Part shown: piece by piece, positions 23,414-36,114 of the stretch
Numbering within the stretch: the first letter of the stretch is position 1
Layout of the letters: the number at the start of each line of letters is the position of its first letter
NCBI GenBank assembly: GCA_028456385.1
Contig: JALNQF010000134.1
Location: 1 to 64,000 of the forward strand
Direction: 5' to 3'
DNA length: 64,000 nucleotides
From: Ophiosphaerella korrae
Lineage: Eukaryota > Ascomycota > Dothideomycetes > Pleosporales > Phaeosphaeriaceae
The notes under the pieces: generated by a model
What the model was told of the DNA's origin: nothing
Seen by the model: only the letters and a program-made list of their open reading frames with translations
Database searches by the model: none
Translations under genes and position numbers: made by a program

Positions 23414-26400
23414 ATGGCCTCGGCGATATTCTTTGGCGATGCGAACGCCAGCCTCCAAGCTGGCATCGTCAACGGCTCAGTCAACACCACCTTCCACCCT
23501 CCACCTGGTACAGTCACTCGCGAAATTGGGTCTGCACTAAAGCTAGAGCAGAGAGTAGGCGCTTACCAGACATCTAGGACGAGATGACCCCCTCAGTCGT
23601 TTACCGTGCGCCGAGGACGCGCCGTTCAACTCGTACTCGAAGCAACACGAACCCACCTGCTTGCCCAACACGCGCGTCGGCCTTCTCGAAGAAATATACC
23701 ACTGGGTTGATGGGGAAGATGAACGCTGCATCTTCTGGCTGAACGGCTTGGCCGGCACGGGAAAGTCGACCATCGCCCGCACGGTCGCCCGCAGGCACCG
23801 TGAGCAAGGCCGTCTTGGCGCCAGCTTCTTCTTCTCAAGAGGCGGCGGAGACGTTAGCCATGCGGGCAAGTTCGTCACGAGTATTGCCATCCAGCTTGCG
23901 CGGAACGTATCGCCCCTCTATCAACACATCTGCGACGCCATCACAGAGCGTAGCGATATTGCGAGCCAGTCTCTCCGTGACCAGTGGCACCAGCTCGTCC
24001 TCGGTCCGCTAGCGAAGCTAGGCGGCAGTGGCTGCAGATCCTCGTATATTCTGGCCGTTGATGCGCTTGACGAGTGTGACGACGACGAGAACATCCAGAT
24101 TATTGTGGGGCTCTTGGCCGAGGCTCGCTCGTTGGAGACGGTCCGGCTGCGCGTGTTTTTGACGAGCAGACCCGAAATTCCGATTCGATGCGGGTTCCGC
24201 CGGATACCGAATGCAGAGCACCGTGACTTTGTTCTCCACAACATATTGCCGTCGATTATTGACCACGACATATCAGTTTTCCTGGAGTATAATCTTAGAC
24301 TTGTCGGGCAGGAACGCCGCCTAGAGGCTGGCTGGCCGGACAAAGTGATTATTACACGTTTAGTCCAGAATGCAAGCGGTCTATTCATCTGGGCCGCAAC
24401 CGCCTGTCGGTTTATCCGCGAAGGAAAGCGATTCGCAGTCAAAAGACTCGATACGATAATTCACAGTAGTAGCAGCATTGCCACGGCCCCAGAACAGCAC
24501 CTCAATGAGATTTATGCTACTGTGCTTCAGCACTCGATCTATTCCGACTACGCCGACGATGAGAGAGAAGAGCAGTATAGAATGCTGAGGCATACTCTTG
24601 GAAGTATAGTGGTCTTATTCTCTCCCCTTTCTGTCAACTCTTTAAGCAGGCTACTCAATGCCCCAAATCAGGATGTCGACCAGACGTTGGAGGATCTGCA
24701 TGCCATCCTGGATATTCCGAAGGACCGAGCCCAGCCACTTCGCCTGCACCATCCTTCGTTTCGTGACTTCCTCCTGAATAGAGAGAGATGCAGTGATCCA
24801 AACTTCTGGGTAGAAGAGACACAAGCGCATCAGCAGCTGACAGATAGTTGTATCCAGCTTATGGCCACCTCTCTTAAGCGGGACATCTGTGGCGTTAACG
24901 CTCCCGGGACGCTTGTGGCTGACGTAGAGAGTACTGAGGTGGAGGAGTATCTACCTCTAGAGGTTCAGTACGCATGCCTCTACTGGACCCAGCATCTCCA
25001 GAAGGGCGGCGCTCAGCTTTGCGACAATGACCAAGTCCATCGGTTCCTGAAGGTCCATCTCCTTCACTGGCTAGAGGCGCTTAGCTTAATGCGGAAGACC
25101 TCTGAAGGAGTTCTTGCAATCACTTTGTTGGACTCTATGATTAATGTAAGTGATTCCTAAAGGCACTTAAAGGTCAGGATTAATTTTATATCACCAAGGC
25201 TAATGAGAGCCCCCGACTGCACGAGTTTATCCACGACGCAAACCGATTTGCTCTATATAACCGATCAGCAATTGAAGAGGCTCCTCTCCAAATATACTGC
25301 TCTGCTCTTGTCTTCGCGCCGGTAATGAGTATAATTCGTAAACAATTCATGGACCAGACTCCGGACTGGATCTGTAGGCTGCCAAGAGTGGAAGAAGAAT
25401 GGAGCAGTTTGCGGCAGACCCTTGAGGGCCATTCAGATTGGGTCTCGGCTGTGGCATTCTCGCCGGACGGCAAGCTGATGGCGTCTGCATCTAGAGATAA
25501 GACGGTTAGGCTGTGGGACTCGGCCACTGGAGCGGTGCGGCAGACCCTCAAGGGCCATTCAGATCTGGTCTTGGCTGTAGCATTCTCGCCGGATGGCAAG
25601 CTGGTAGCGTCTGCATCTGATGACAAGACAGTTAGGTTGTGGGACTCGGCCACTGGAGCGGTGCGGCAGACCCTCAAGGGCCATTCAGATCAGGTCTTGG
25701 CTGTAGCATTCTCGCCAGATAGCAAGCTGGTAGCGTCTGCATCTTATGATACGACGGTCAGGTTGTGGGACTTGGCCACTGGAGCGGTGCGGCAGACCCT
25801 CAAGGGCCATTCGGGTTGGGTCAGGGCTGTAGCATTCTCGCCGGATAGCAAGCTGGTAGCATCTGCATCTTATGATACGACGGTCAGGCTGTGGGACTCG
25901 GCTACTGGAGCCGTGCGGCAGACCCTTAAGGGCCATTCAAATCGGGTCTTGGCTGTAGCATTCTCGCCGGATGGCAAGCTAGTGGCGTCTGCATCTGATG
26001 ACAAGACGGTCAGGCTGTGGGACTCGGTTACTGGAGCGGTGCGGCAGATCCTCAAGGGCCATTCGGGTTGGGTCAGGGCTGTAGCATTCTCGCCGGATGG
26101 CAAGCTGGTAGTGTCTGCATCTTATGATACGACGGTCAGGCTGTGGGACTCGGCCACTGGAGCGGTGCGGCAGACCCTCAAGGGCCATTCAGATCCGGTC
26201 TTGGCTGTAGCATTCTCGCCGGATGGCAAGATGGTAGCGTCTGCATCTTATGACATGACGGTCAGGTTGTGGGACTCAGCCACTGGAGCGGTGCGGCAGA
26301 TCCTCGAGGGCCATTCAGGTCGGGTCAGGGCTGTAGCATTCTTGCCGGATAGCAAGCTGGTAGCGTCTGCATCTTATGATACGACGGTCAGGCTGTGGGA

Positions 26401-26770
26401 CTTGGCCACTGGAGCGGTGCGGCAGATCCTCAAGAGCCATTCGGGTCGGGTCTGGGCTGTAGCATTCTCGCCGGATGGCAAGCTAGTAGCGTCTGCATCT
26501 GATGACAAGACAGTCAGGCTGTGGGACTCGGCCACTGGAGCGGTGTGGCAGATCCTTGGGGCAATCGACGTGGCCTCGGGTGACAGGAGCAATGATAATT
26601 CAGAATACTCCATAGATTGGTCAGGGCGTTGGATAACTCGCAAGGGCCTAAAGGTCTTGTATCTTCCCGTTGACTATAGGACAGGTTATGTTGAGAGGGA
26701 CGGCTGTACTGGGGTAATTGAATCTCCTGATGGTCTGGCTACGATTATTGCCTTCCGCTTAGATAGATGA
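23414..26770 (+). CDS. NACHT-WD40 NLR with short Gly/Asn-rich N-terminus
   Basis: Predicted STAND receptor without a HET domain. The start ATG at 23414 gives a 31-residue first exon ([16 protein letters not shown] core, then PPPG). Intron 1, 23508-23577, and intron 2, 25146-25198 (GTAAGT...AAG), are placed by frame continuity and by family landmarks that then read through ([39 protein letters not shown]). NACHT: Walker [10 protein letters not shown] near residue 88, Walker [10 protein letters not shown] near 189. Nine WD40 repeats of 42 residues run from about 627 to 1004, then a conserved tail; the total is about 1077 residues. The N-terminus resembles the short amyloid-type signalling motifs of some fungal NLRs (inference). 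No HeLo-type partner gene is seen next to it. Confidence 0.87.
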
Positions 26771-28319
26771 CGATTCTCTCCTATATATATATTTTTCTAA
26801 ATCTCTATTTCATAGAGGGGTCATGGGGAGCAGAGGTATATATATTGCTCGAGACAAATCCGACTCGCTGCATCGCATAATTGCTTTCACAATTAACAAG
26901 CCTTCCAACATATGATAATGTGTGAGATCGGTTATCTAATAAGCTATGTTGGCGCTAGGTCCACGGTCGTTGTTGGCTCCGCCTCCATCTTTCGTTCCTG
27001 GGAAGCAAGACCGAGTCGCGCTATCCGTTCTGGGCTCGGACAGTTTACGGGGTTAGGATGACGTTACGTTTCGCGGTGTCGTCGTAGGCATCGTGCTCCA
27101 GTTTCGTCGTCTAAGTGATAAAACGCGCCCCTCTTTTAGACTAGACGATTGCTGCGTTTACTTCGTTAAGGAGTTTTTACCAAAGGCCTACCAGACATCT
27201 CATTAACTTGACTGAGGTAATCCTCCTGTCTTTCCCCGGCTTTACCACTGCCTTGTCTATCCTTCCTCTCTTCTCCTTCGAAAGGAAAGATGGATTGTCT
27301 TAGGGAAGGGAGCAGTTCCTCTACTATTCCCTAAGTTTGTGCGCTATCGTCGCTATTCTCTTTATTAAGATTGTTTTGGGACGGGACTGGGCTTCTAGCG
27401 CTGCTACCTTGGCTGTCATTGCTAGTTCTAGAGCGGGAATCTAGGCTGCTAGGGTCGGCAGAGGCGTTGGCTTAGGTGTAGGCACTAATCGAGTATAAGG
27501 CTCTCTGCCTATTACTTAGACGGCCTTTGCCGCTTCGCTAAATAAGGGTCTTCCAGCTCTAGTTCTAATATAATGTCCAACACCTCTTCCAAGGAGACTA
27601 TCGTGTCGCTAGATAAACAGCGCGTTCGCTTACATATTAATAGCAACCTACTCGTCATGCTAACGTCGAAGAGTAGTTCGTGCCCCACTAGTGATAGCGC
27701 TAAAGATATCAATATAGGTTCCTTAGCTAGTGCTAGAACACTACTCACCATAGCAAATACCGTCCATACTCTCCACAGAGACGGATTGCATACTAGCTGC
27801 GTCGAGATCGCTATAATATCTAGCACAGTATCCTTCGGTGTCTACCGCTCTACCGCTATACTTAACTTGTGTTGTACCGTAGTGCTCTTCGGCTGCATCA
27901 CCCTCCAAAATTAAAAGAAATTCTATTAAGAATTAGTAAGTCAGCACTAGAATCTACTTATACACTTACCTAGACTGCTTCCGTTAAACAACCCGTTCAG
28001 AGCTAAGTTTGTCTTCGCAACACTTAAATCGTAGCTCATCCCTTTATTAAGGAATTCCTAGTCTAGAGAACTATTGCAGGACTATGCTTACCTATACATA
28101 CCTAGCCAATAGGTAGGCTACTCTTACCGCGCGCCCTTCGCCAACGTTTACAGTTGTGCCCGCTTAGCATCAACACCTTAGCCTACGATACTTTATTCGC
28201 ACAGGTTGTCTGAATTCAGCTATTTGCGACAAAAAGTTCACGATAGCTTTTTCTTTACATAGGGTAATAGTAATAGGGAGGGTAGAGAGGAACAAAGCGA
28301 GCGCATAGCTTAAGGTAGG
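26771..28319. other. Gene-poor, probably mutated repeat DNA
   Basis: Includes the 3' flank of the NLR. Open frames near 27512-27914 (about 105 codons on either strand) match nothing I recognise. TAG/CTA triplets are very frequent from 27100 onward, suggesting a RIP-mutated transposon. Confidence 0.4.
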
Positions 28320-28530
28320 TGTCAGATTTGAGATGTGGGATATAGGTCACTGAGTTATTGGTTCGAATTGAGTGAAGAATGGAACTGATTGATTTCTCTG
28401 TCTATCATTTGCCTTCTGGCTGCCTCTGATATCCTTCATGAGTTTCCTTGATTACTCTCGTGCCTCAAAGGCCGCCCTTGTTGAGTTACTCTCCTGTTCA
28501 AGGGATGCGCCGCCGTTGAGCTTTCAGATG
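28320..28530. mobile_element. TGTCAGAT-family left-half fragment
   Basis: Starts TGTCAGATTTGAGATG and contains a segment from about 28410 (GCTGCCTCTGATATCCTTCA through GGGATGCGCCGCCGTTGAGC) that is shared with copies near 41.4 kb and 50.97 kb. No right end was found. Confidence 0.6.
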
Positions 28531-28857
28531 CATGCTCATAGGTAATTGCGCCTACTGCAAATGCGCGCTTTACAGGATCCAGCTCTTTCCTATTAGTCTT
28601 ATTCTTACGTGACTTCTTGCCCTTGTAATTGTGTGGTTTCCGACGATTAATTCGAGCCATAAATGATGCATACTGATAATGGTTCAAGTAAGTTATATAC
28701 AAGCAAAGCTGATGAAATCATGTAGGTTAACATGCCGAGAGTTGCTAAGCGCTCGGTTATAACACACTAAATATAGGCTCCTCGCACGGAGGAGGGTTTC
28801 AGGAGCCGCATCGTGGAACCTGCATGTTCTCTCGGAGCACGCGCACAAGTTGTTGGT

Positions 28858-29204
28858 CAAGGCCGACCGCGATGCAAGCGTATTATCGTGGAGAGGTAGG
28901 CAGCGCAGCGCAGCAGTCCATATCTCTCATTGCATTGGCAATTCTGTATCTTTGAAAATATTGTAATTGTTTCTGATCGGATTCCTACGCATTTGTAGCG
29001 TCGCAAACCAAATCTTGTTAATTCACAACTTGCGACAGGCCAGCGTTGAGGCTGCACGTCGGCGCTGAGCCCCGCGCGCACTGCGGCTGAGCACCACCAC
29101 CCCGCAGATGCACCCGGCTCAAACAGATCGAGAGACATAAATTGCTGCTCTGCGCTTCCCCCTCTCCACGATAACACGCTTGCGTCGCGACCGGATTTGA
29201 CCAG
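28858..29204. repeat. Large inverted repeat upstream of the chimeric NLR
   Basis: Arms of about 65-70 bp at 28858-28928 and 29130-29204, about 80% matched (core CAAGCGT(A/G)TTATCGTGGAGAG). The right arm ends 35 bp before the NLR start codon. The spacer is about 200 bp. Confidence 0.75.
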
Positions 29205-29238
29205 CGCTCTTTGCTTAGAGAGAAGGTGCTGCGGCAAG

Positions 29239-32200
29239 ATGCGACTTCTACAGCGCCTGCCAGGCGGCGGCTTTCAGCTGCTATCTTTCGACGATGAACA
29301 CCCTCCGCCGTACGCCGTCCTCTCGCACACCTGGACTGAAGGTCAGGAAGTCACGTACCATGATCTGGTGGCCGGTGTAGCCAAGGACACGACAGGCTAT
29401 GCCAAAATCCGCTTCTGCGGCGAACAAGCGGCGGCGGATGGCCTTCAGTACTTCTGGGTTGATACCTGCTGCATCGACAAGTCTACCAGCAACGAGCTGA
29501 GCACAGCTATCAACTCTATGTTTAAATGGTATCAGCGTGCGTCCAAGTGCTATGTATACCTATCAGATGTTTCTGTACCAGAGGTCGCTGACACCCAAGC
29601 CTTCCCGATAACATGGGCGGAAGCATTTCGACGGAGCCGATGGTTCACGCGAGGGTGGACGCTGCAAGAGCTTTTAGCGCCAGCCAGGGTTGAGTTCTTC
29701 TCTGTAGAGGGCAAGCGGCTAGGTAGTAAAATATCGTTGGAGCAGGAAATCAACAACATCACTAGTATTCCCATCCGGGCATTAAGAGGACAGAGTCTCG
29801 CCGAGTTTAGTGTGGATGAGCGGAGGAGCTGGGCGGGCCAACGCACAACAACGTTAAGAGAGGACAAAGTGTATTGCCTACTAGGTATCTTCGGGGTATT
29901 CTTACCCCTTATATATGGGGAGGGAGAAAAATACGCGACTCTACGGCTAGAAGAGGAGATACAGAGGCGTCAGAAAGGAAAGGGAACAGAGGATCTGCAT
30001 GACCTGTCTGGTGCGTCTTAGTCCTGACGAAGCAGCACTTCTATACGCGAGCTGTTCATAGCTAACCATGTATAGTCTCCTCGTTGTCGCCTTTCCCAAG
30101 AAACGAGCGCTTCGTCGGACGAGAAGACCAGTTTCAGTCTCTCGAACAATTCCTCTTCTCCCCAACCACACACCAACCCATGACGGTACATGGACTAGGA
30201 GGCTGTATTGAGATGGAAGGCGCCGGCGTCTCGGAAGAGGTGTCTTGCATCGTCGTCAAAGGAGTGTGCGATTATGCGGACGATCACAAGAACAAGAAAT
30301 GGCAGAATTTTGCAGCTGCGACAACAGCTACCGCATCTAAGGCCGTTCTGGAACGGTATGCCCAAGCAGATAAGAGCCTGGGAGGAAGTATCAGTGATAG
30401 TGAGTCAAGTTAATTTACTGTCACCGTGGATGAGACTCGAGGCTAACAACCCGGCTAAAGCAGGAGGCTGCAGCGTGTCCGTGGCAAGTACAGCACAACA
30501 AGGTCAACAAGCACTACAAACGACAGGAGGGCGCGTTTTCAATGGACCAATTTCAGGCGAATATGTTATCTCGGGGATCTACACAACCGGAGGAACGGTG
30601 AACCCTAACTTCAACCATCCCAAAGACCACCGCCTGGTTGATCTTCAATCGATCGATTCCCGTCAAGACAAGGCCCTACGTGGTGGACCGTTCTGGTCAG
30701 TCCCATTTGAAAGAAATCAGCGATTCGTTGGCCGCAGCTCTCAGTTGATCGCGCTCGAGAATGGTCTTGTTAAGAAGGCCCGCTTTTCGAAATTCGCCAT
30801 CACTGGCCTTGGGGGTGTAGGTAAGACGCAGGTTGCTCTGGAGTTGGCGCATCGAATCAGAGAGCAGCACTCAGAATGCTCAGTATTCTGGGTTCCATCT
30901 GCCAATGTCGAGAGTTTTCACCGAGCCTACTTGGAAATAGGGCGCCTGTTGCAAGTACCTGGACTTGAGGGGGAGAAGTCGGACGTGATGAAACTCATAT
31001 TGCGCCACCTCAGCCAGGGAATCTCCGGCCAATGGTTGATTATATTCGACAACGCCGACGATGTTGATATATGGTTCAAGAAGCCTGCTGAGGGCAAAGG
31101 GAACCATCCCTGCCTCATCGATTACCTGCCGAAGAGCACCAACGGATCTGTGCTCTTCACAACTCGTGACCGCAAAGCCGCAGTACGATTTGCTTCTCCG
31201 AGCGTCATTGAAATTGATCAGATGGACGAGGAGGCTTCTGTCAAGGTCCTACGACAGTCCATCATCCATGAAGAAGTCCTGAACGACCGAGAAGGTATGC
31301 TGGAGCTGCTTAGGCAGTTGACGTACCTCCCGCTTGCAATTGTGCAAGCTGCCTCTTATATCAACATGAACGAGGTGACCATTCAGGAGTATCTTTCGCT
31401 CCTCGAAGACATCGAGGAGAACGTAACTGAAGTTCTCAGTGAAGATTTTGGTGACGAGTGGAGATACGAAGATCAAAAGAATCCCATTGCTACGACTTGG
31501 TTAGTTTCGTTCAGACAAATCCAAGACCGCCATCCATTAGCGGCTGCGTACCTATCATCCATGGCATGCGTCGATCCAAAGGAGATTCCTCGGCTAATAT
31601 TCCCTTCTGCACCGTCGAAAAACAAAGAACTCGAGGCTATCGGGACACTGACGGCTTACTCATTTATTAACAAGCGGATTGGTAATCATTCTTTTGATAT
31701 CCACAGGCTTGTCCATCTTGCTACTCGGAGCTGGCTGAGGGAAGAAGGTTTATTAAAAGATTGGACAGTCAAAACGCTCTCTCGATTAACAGATACCTTT
31801 CCAAGGGAAGATCACGGGAACCGAACTCTATGGAGGACGTATTTGCCTCATGCACGACATCTCCTTATGTCTAACCTGATTGACAAGAGAGATGAGGTAC
31901 GACTACAACTTCTTGATAAATCTGGCCGGTGTTTGCTCAGTGACGGAAGATATGATGAGGCAGAACATCAATTTATGCAGGTAGTGGAAATAAGAAAGAG
32001 TTTGATTGGGGAGGAGCACTCAGACACGCTGATGGGGATGCATTACCTTATGGTAACGTATTGGAACAAAGGACGGTGGACCGATGCAGAGAAGTTAGGA
32101 GTGCAGTTGATACAAACGAGGAAGAAATTGACAGGGGAGGAACATCCTGATACCCTGATGAGTATGGGGAGCCTCGCGACGATATACAGAAGCCTAGGAC

Positions 32201-34332
32201 AATGGGGCAAGGCTGAAGGCTTGTCGAAGCAAGTGATTGAGAGGAGTGTTAGAGTTTTAGGGGAGGGGCATCCAGATACTCTAACGAGTATGGCAAATCT
32301 TGCATTCACATATAGGATGCAGGGACGATGGAACGAGGCGGAGAAGTTAGCGAAAGAGGTGGTGGATGCAAGAAAGAGAATGCTAGGGGAGGAACATCCG
32401 GATACGCTTAGAAGCATGGCAAACCTCGTGTTAACATACAGGAGTCAGGGGAAATGGAACCAGGCGGAGAAATTGGGGGAGCAAGTGACAGATACGAAAA
32501 GGAGGGTATTAGGGGCAGAGCATCCGGATACTCTCATGGGCATGCATACACTTGCGTTGACGTATTGGAGTCAGGGACGATTAGATGACGCGGAGGAGTT
32601 AGGGGAGCAGCTGGTAGTTACAAGAGCGAAAGTGCTAGGGAAAGAACACCCAGATACTCTATGGAGTATACATAACCTCGCACTAGTATATTGGGGACAA
32701 GGTCGATGGAATGACACGGAGGAGTTAGGGAAGCAGGTGGTAGAGACAAGAACGAGGGTATTAGGGAAGGAGCACCCAGATACGTTGATGAGCATGCACA
32801 ACCTCGCGTTGGCCTATTCGGGTCGAGGGCAATGGGATGAGGCAGAGAATCTAGGAAAGCAGGTGTTGAAAATTAGAATGGGGGTACTAGGGAAAGAACA
32901 TCCAGATACACTGAGTAGTATGATGAACCTTGCGTCAACGTACAGGAGTCGAGGACAGTTAGATGAGGCGGAGGAGTTAGCGAAACGAGTGATCGAGATA
33001 AGCGTCCAGGCTCAGGGGCAGGAACATCCAGATACGCTAATGAGTATGGCTAATCTCGCGCTAACATACATGAGTCAAGGGCGATGGGATGGAGCGGAGA
33101 AGTTATGGCAGGAAGTGATAGGAACTCGTACAAGGGTTCTAGGGGAAGAACATCCAGATACTTTGATGAGTATGGCAAATCTTTCGATAACATATAGGGA
33201 TCAAGGACGATGGGATGAGGCGGAGGTATTAGGGAAGGACGTAATAGAAAAGAGAAAGAGAGTCCTGAAGGCGGATCATCCAGAGATTCTGTGGAACATG
33301 GCGAATCTAGCGTTGACGTATTGGGAACAAGGACGATGGAATGAAACGGAGGCCTTGGAAAAACAGGTCCTAGAGGCCAGAACGAGGGTGCTAGGGAAAG
33401 AGCATCCAGATACGCTGCTGAGCATGGCCAATCTGGCATCAACATATAGGAGTCAAGGGCGATTGAACGAGGCAGAAGAGTTGGGGGGACAGGCGGTAGA
33501 GATGGGTGTAAGGATACTAGGTGGGGACTACCTAGATACGTTAATAAGCATGTGTGATCTTGCATTAACGTATTCGGACCAAGGGCGATGGAATAAAGCG
33601 GAGGAGTTAGGGAAGCAGGTGGTAGAGACAAGAACGAGGGTACTGGGGAAGGAGCACCCTGATACGCTGACGAGTATGGCAAATCTCGCATCAACATATA
33701 GGGGCCAAGGACGGCTGGCTGAAGCGGAGGAGTTAGGGGAGGAAGTAATAAAGAAGAGAAAGAATATTTTAAGAGAGAATCACGTAAAGATTTTGCAGGG
33801 TATGGGGAGCCTCGTGTTAACGTACAAGGGCCAGAGGAGATTGGATGAGGCGGAGAAGTTAGGGAAGCAGGTAGTAGAGGTGAGTATAAGGACACTAGGG
33901 GAGGAGCATCCAGATACGTTGACGAGCATGCACAACCTTACGTCAACATATTCGGACCAAGGGCAATGGAATGAGGCGGAGAAGCTAGGGAAGCAGGTGG
34001 TAGAGACAAGAACGAGGGTGCTAGGGAAGGAACATCCATATACACTGTTGAGCATGGCGACTATGGCGTCAACATACAGGGGCCGTGGGCGATTGGATGA
34101 GGCGGAGAAGTTATCAAGTGAGGTAATAGGGATGAGTATAAGGACGCTAGGGGAGGAGCATCCAGATACGTTAGCGAGCATGTACAACCTTGTGTTGACG
34201 TATTTGGATCAAGGGCGATGGAAAGAGGCGGAGGAATTAAGGAAGCAGGTGGTGGAGGCAAGAACAAGGGTACTAGGGAGGCAGCACCCAGATACGGTGG
34301 CGAGCGCGTGGAGCCTTATCGCCTTACAATAA
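29239..34332 (+). CDS. Chimeric HET / PNP C-terminus / NB-ARC / TPR NLR
   Basis: Three exons (29239-30010, 30076-30399, 30464-34332) read as one open frame of about 1654 residues. Intron 1 has a GTGCGT donor and GCTAAC branch; intron 2 a GTGAGT donor and GCTAAC branch. Domains in order: HET ([18 protein letters not shown], residues 1 to about 250); the start of one NB-ARC ([12 protein letters not shown]...MTVHGLGG) stopping before its GK(S/T); directly fused the last about 65 residues of a PNP/UDP-phosphorylase domain ([28 protein letters not shown]); a Gly-rich linker; a complete NB-ARC (GLGGVGKTQ near 480, IIFDNADD); and about 18 TPRs to the end. The ATG at 29239 fits HET starts. HET kills cells on activation; PNP modules in NLRs are presumed effector or sensor parts. 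It may be expressed as two genes, because the second exon could also start its own transcript. Confidence 0.8.
31990..34320 (+). repeat. About 18 tandem 126-bp TPR units
   Basis: In-frame 42-residue tetratricopeptide units of the kinesin-light-chain type (G.EHPDTL.SM.NLA.TY..QGRW.EAE.L..QV). They are diverged from each other, unlike the near-identical WD40 units elsewhere in the window, and form a ligand-sensing superhelix in this NLR class. Confidence 0.9.
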
Positions 34333-34989
34333 CGGGATGACATAGTTAGCTGCGTAGGAATTTTAATTTTCACGGGGGAGGGAGGATAGCAGCAGGAGCG
34401 CAGCCAAACCGCTTTGAACCTCTATCATCAAACACATCGCCGACACCAAGCCGACCTACCTCGCCATCACCATCCGAAGCAATGCTTCCATAATACATAT
34501 GAGATGTGTGAAAAGCCGTAGGGGAAAGGGCTGGGAAAGAACGAAGCTGGAATCCCAGATCCTGAATTGCCGCCTGGTGTCTGTTGCTCGTTTCCTACGT
34601 CAGTTGTGCGCGTCGAGAAATTCGGGCTAGTTTTGCCTCCTATCTAATTCTCGGTCGTATTGCCCAAACTATTCGTATGTTCATCGTCCGTTTGAACTTC
34701 AAGCTCGCAGGTTAAGGCGTCGGCTGCATGAGCAGGGGCGGTTCTACCGTCTTTCCCGCCATGATACCCAGCTGTACGACCCAAGCTCTCTTCCCGTTCG
34801 ACGTTTGGGCTGTCTTTATGGCTTCCGCCCTGTTGGGATGTAACTGCTACTCCGGGCTTATCGCGCAATACTTGGTTTGCAGCGCCGTTATCAGGCGGTG
34901 AATGAGTTGCCACAGGAGGGTCCGGATACTATATAATAATCACTCCGAATGTTATAGCTGAACATAATGAAATCTTGAGCGGGAATGGA
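34333..34989. other. 3' flank of the chimeric NLR, no clear gene
   Basis: A minus-strand frame at 34644-34913 (89 codons, hydrophilic) has no recognisable domain and could be chance. Nothing else is seen. Confidence 0.35.
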
Positions 34990-35244
34990 AGCCCTCATTA
35001 ATGGCACATAGAATCTAGACATCCTTCTCATCCAGGAACCATCAGTGACGGTATATCGAGCTCATGTTAACCACCGACTCTGGCAGCGATATCAACCTAC
35101 TTACACGGAAGAAGGAACTAGGAGACGGAGCCTCCTCTATGTACATAGGAGGATCTCCGCCTCACCTCACTGGCACATACAATGCAACAGCCCGGATATA
35201 ACGGCAGTGAAGATGGACAGACGATATCCAAGTACTCGTCTTCT

Positions 35245-35486
35245 TGTCAGATGTGAGATGGATCATCGGGTCGTTATCCCCTGACGTTCACGTGTGTCAG
35301 ATGTGAAACGCATCGTCGGGTCGTCATCCCTGACAATCACAGACCTCAATGACCGATGTAGCCAGAAGATATAGAGGTCAGGTCTCTCATAGCAGGATAA
35401 TCAGAACAGTCAATCGCTTCATCATCATCTCTAAGCTCACTGCACGATCGTTGACTTCACTCATTACAAACCCTTTCAATCTGACA
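35245..35486. mobile_element. TGTCAGAT-family element inside the LINE
   Basis: A 242-bp copy beginning TGTCAGATGTGAG and ending CAATCTGACA. CTTCT precedes it (35240-35244). CTTTCT follows it, and the hAT's far-side flank (39065-39072) preserves the unmutated CACTTCTC. That supports a 5-bp CTTCT duplication with a later 1-bp insertion. Confidence 0.8.
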
Positions 35487-36114
35487 CTTTCTCCAGTGTG
35501 GCTTACAGTTGAGCCACATTTGACAACTATCAACAACCCATTACCTCTCGTCAACCAGCCCGTTGACTTAATGCTGCGGCTAGCATCAATCAATCAACCC
35601 GTAGGAGTATCAAGTCTTCAAGTAGTTGACTGTGCTAGTTACTTAATTAGGAAGATAGAGCTTTAACTGCCTCCGAGACGTAGCTCCAGCTTTTAGTGGA
35701 GCAGATTGGCCCATGCATGTTGTAAGCGGGTACCTAAGACGAGCTTATAAGCCAATTAGGTGCGTTTCCATAGATTAGCCGACGAGAACTCTATATTAAA
35801 CGCGTCACGTATCCTCCAAACGCGATATCGCGATAATGTCTCTACACTCCTTATGGGGCCTGAAGGGGACACCTAGTACTCGTAATACTACTCTCTCTCT
35901 CAAGTCTCATCGTCTTCAAGGCCTTCCGCTGATCTAAACGAGCCAATTGCGTCAACAGAGCCGTCTGAAGAGCCTACACAACAACCGCTTCATCGATCGA
36001 ATTGCCCACTGCATTGCCTCTCCTTCCCGATCAATTGGAGCGTCCTACGTCGCCACGATGGCAAGCTTCTCGTCGGAGTATAATATCGCATTCGGGATAA
36101 GCGCAACGTACATA

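Noticed and set aside
27512..27914. Opposing frames of about 105-113 codons
   Set aside because: No recognisable domain; the surrounding sequence looks RIP-mutated. Left as gene-poor DNA.
28857..29237. 126-codon minus-strand frame
   Set aside because: Lies within the large inverted repeat and the NLR promoter region; no domain and no start context worth trusting.
33050..33895. 281-codon minus-strand frame
   Set aside because: Antisense of the TPR array; Pro/Ser/Leu-rich repetition with no domain.
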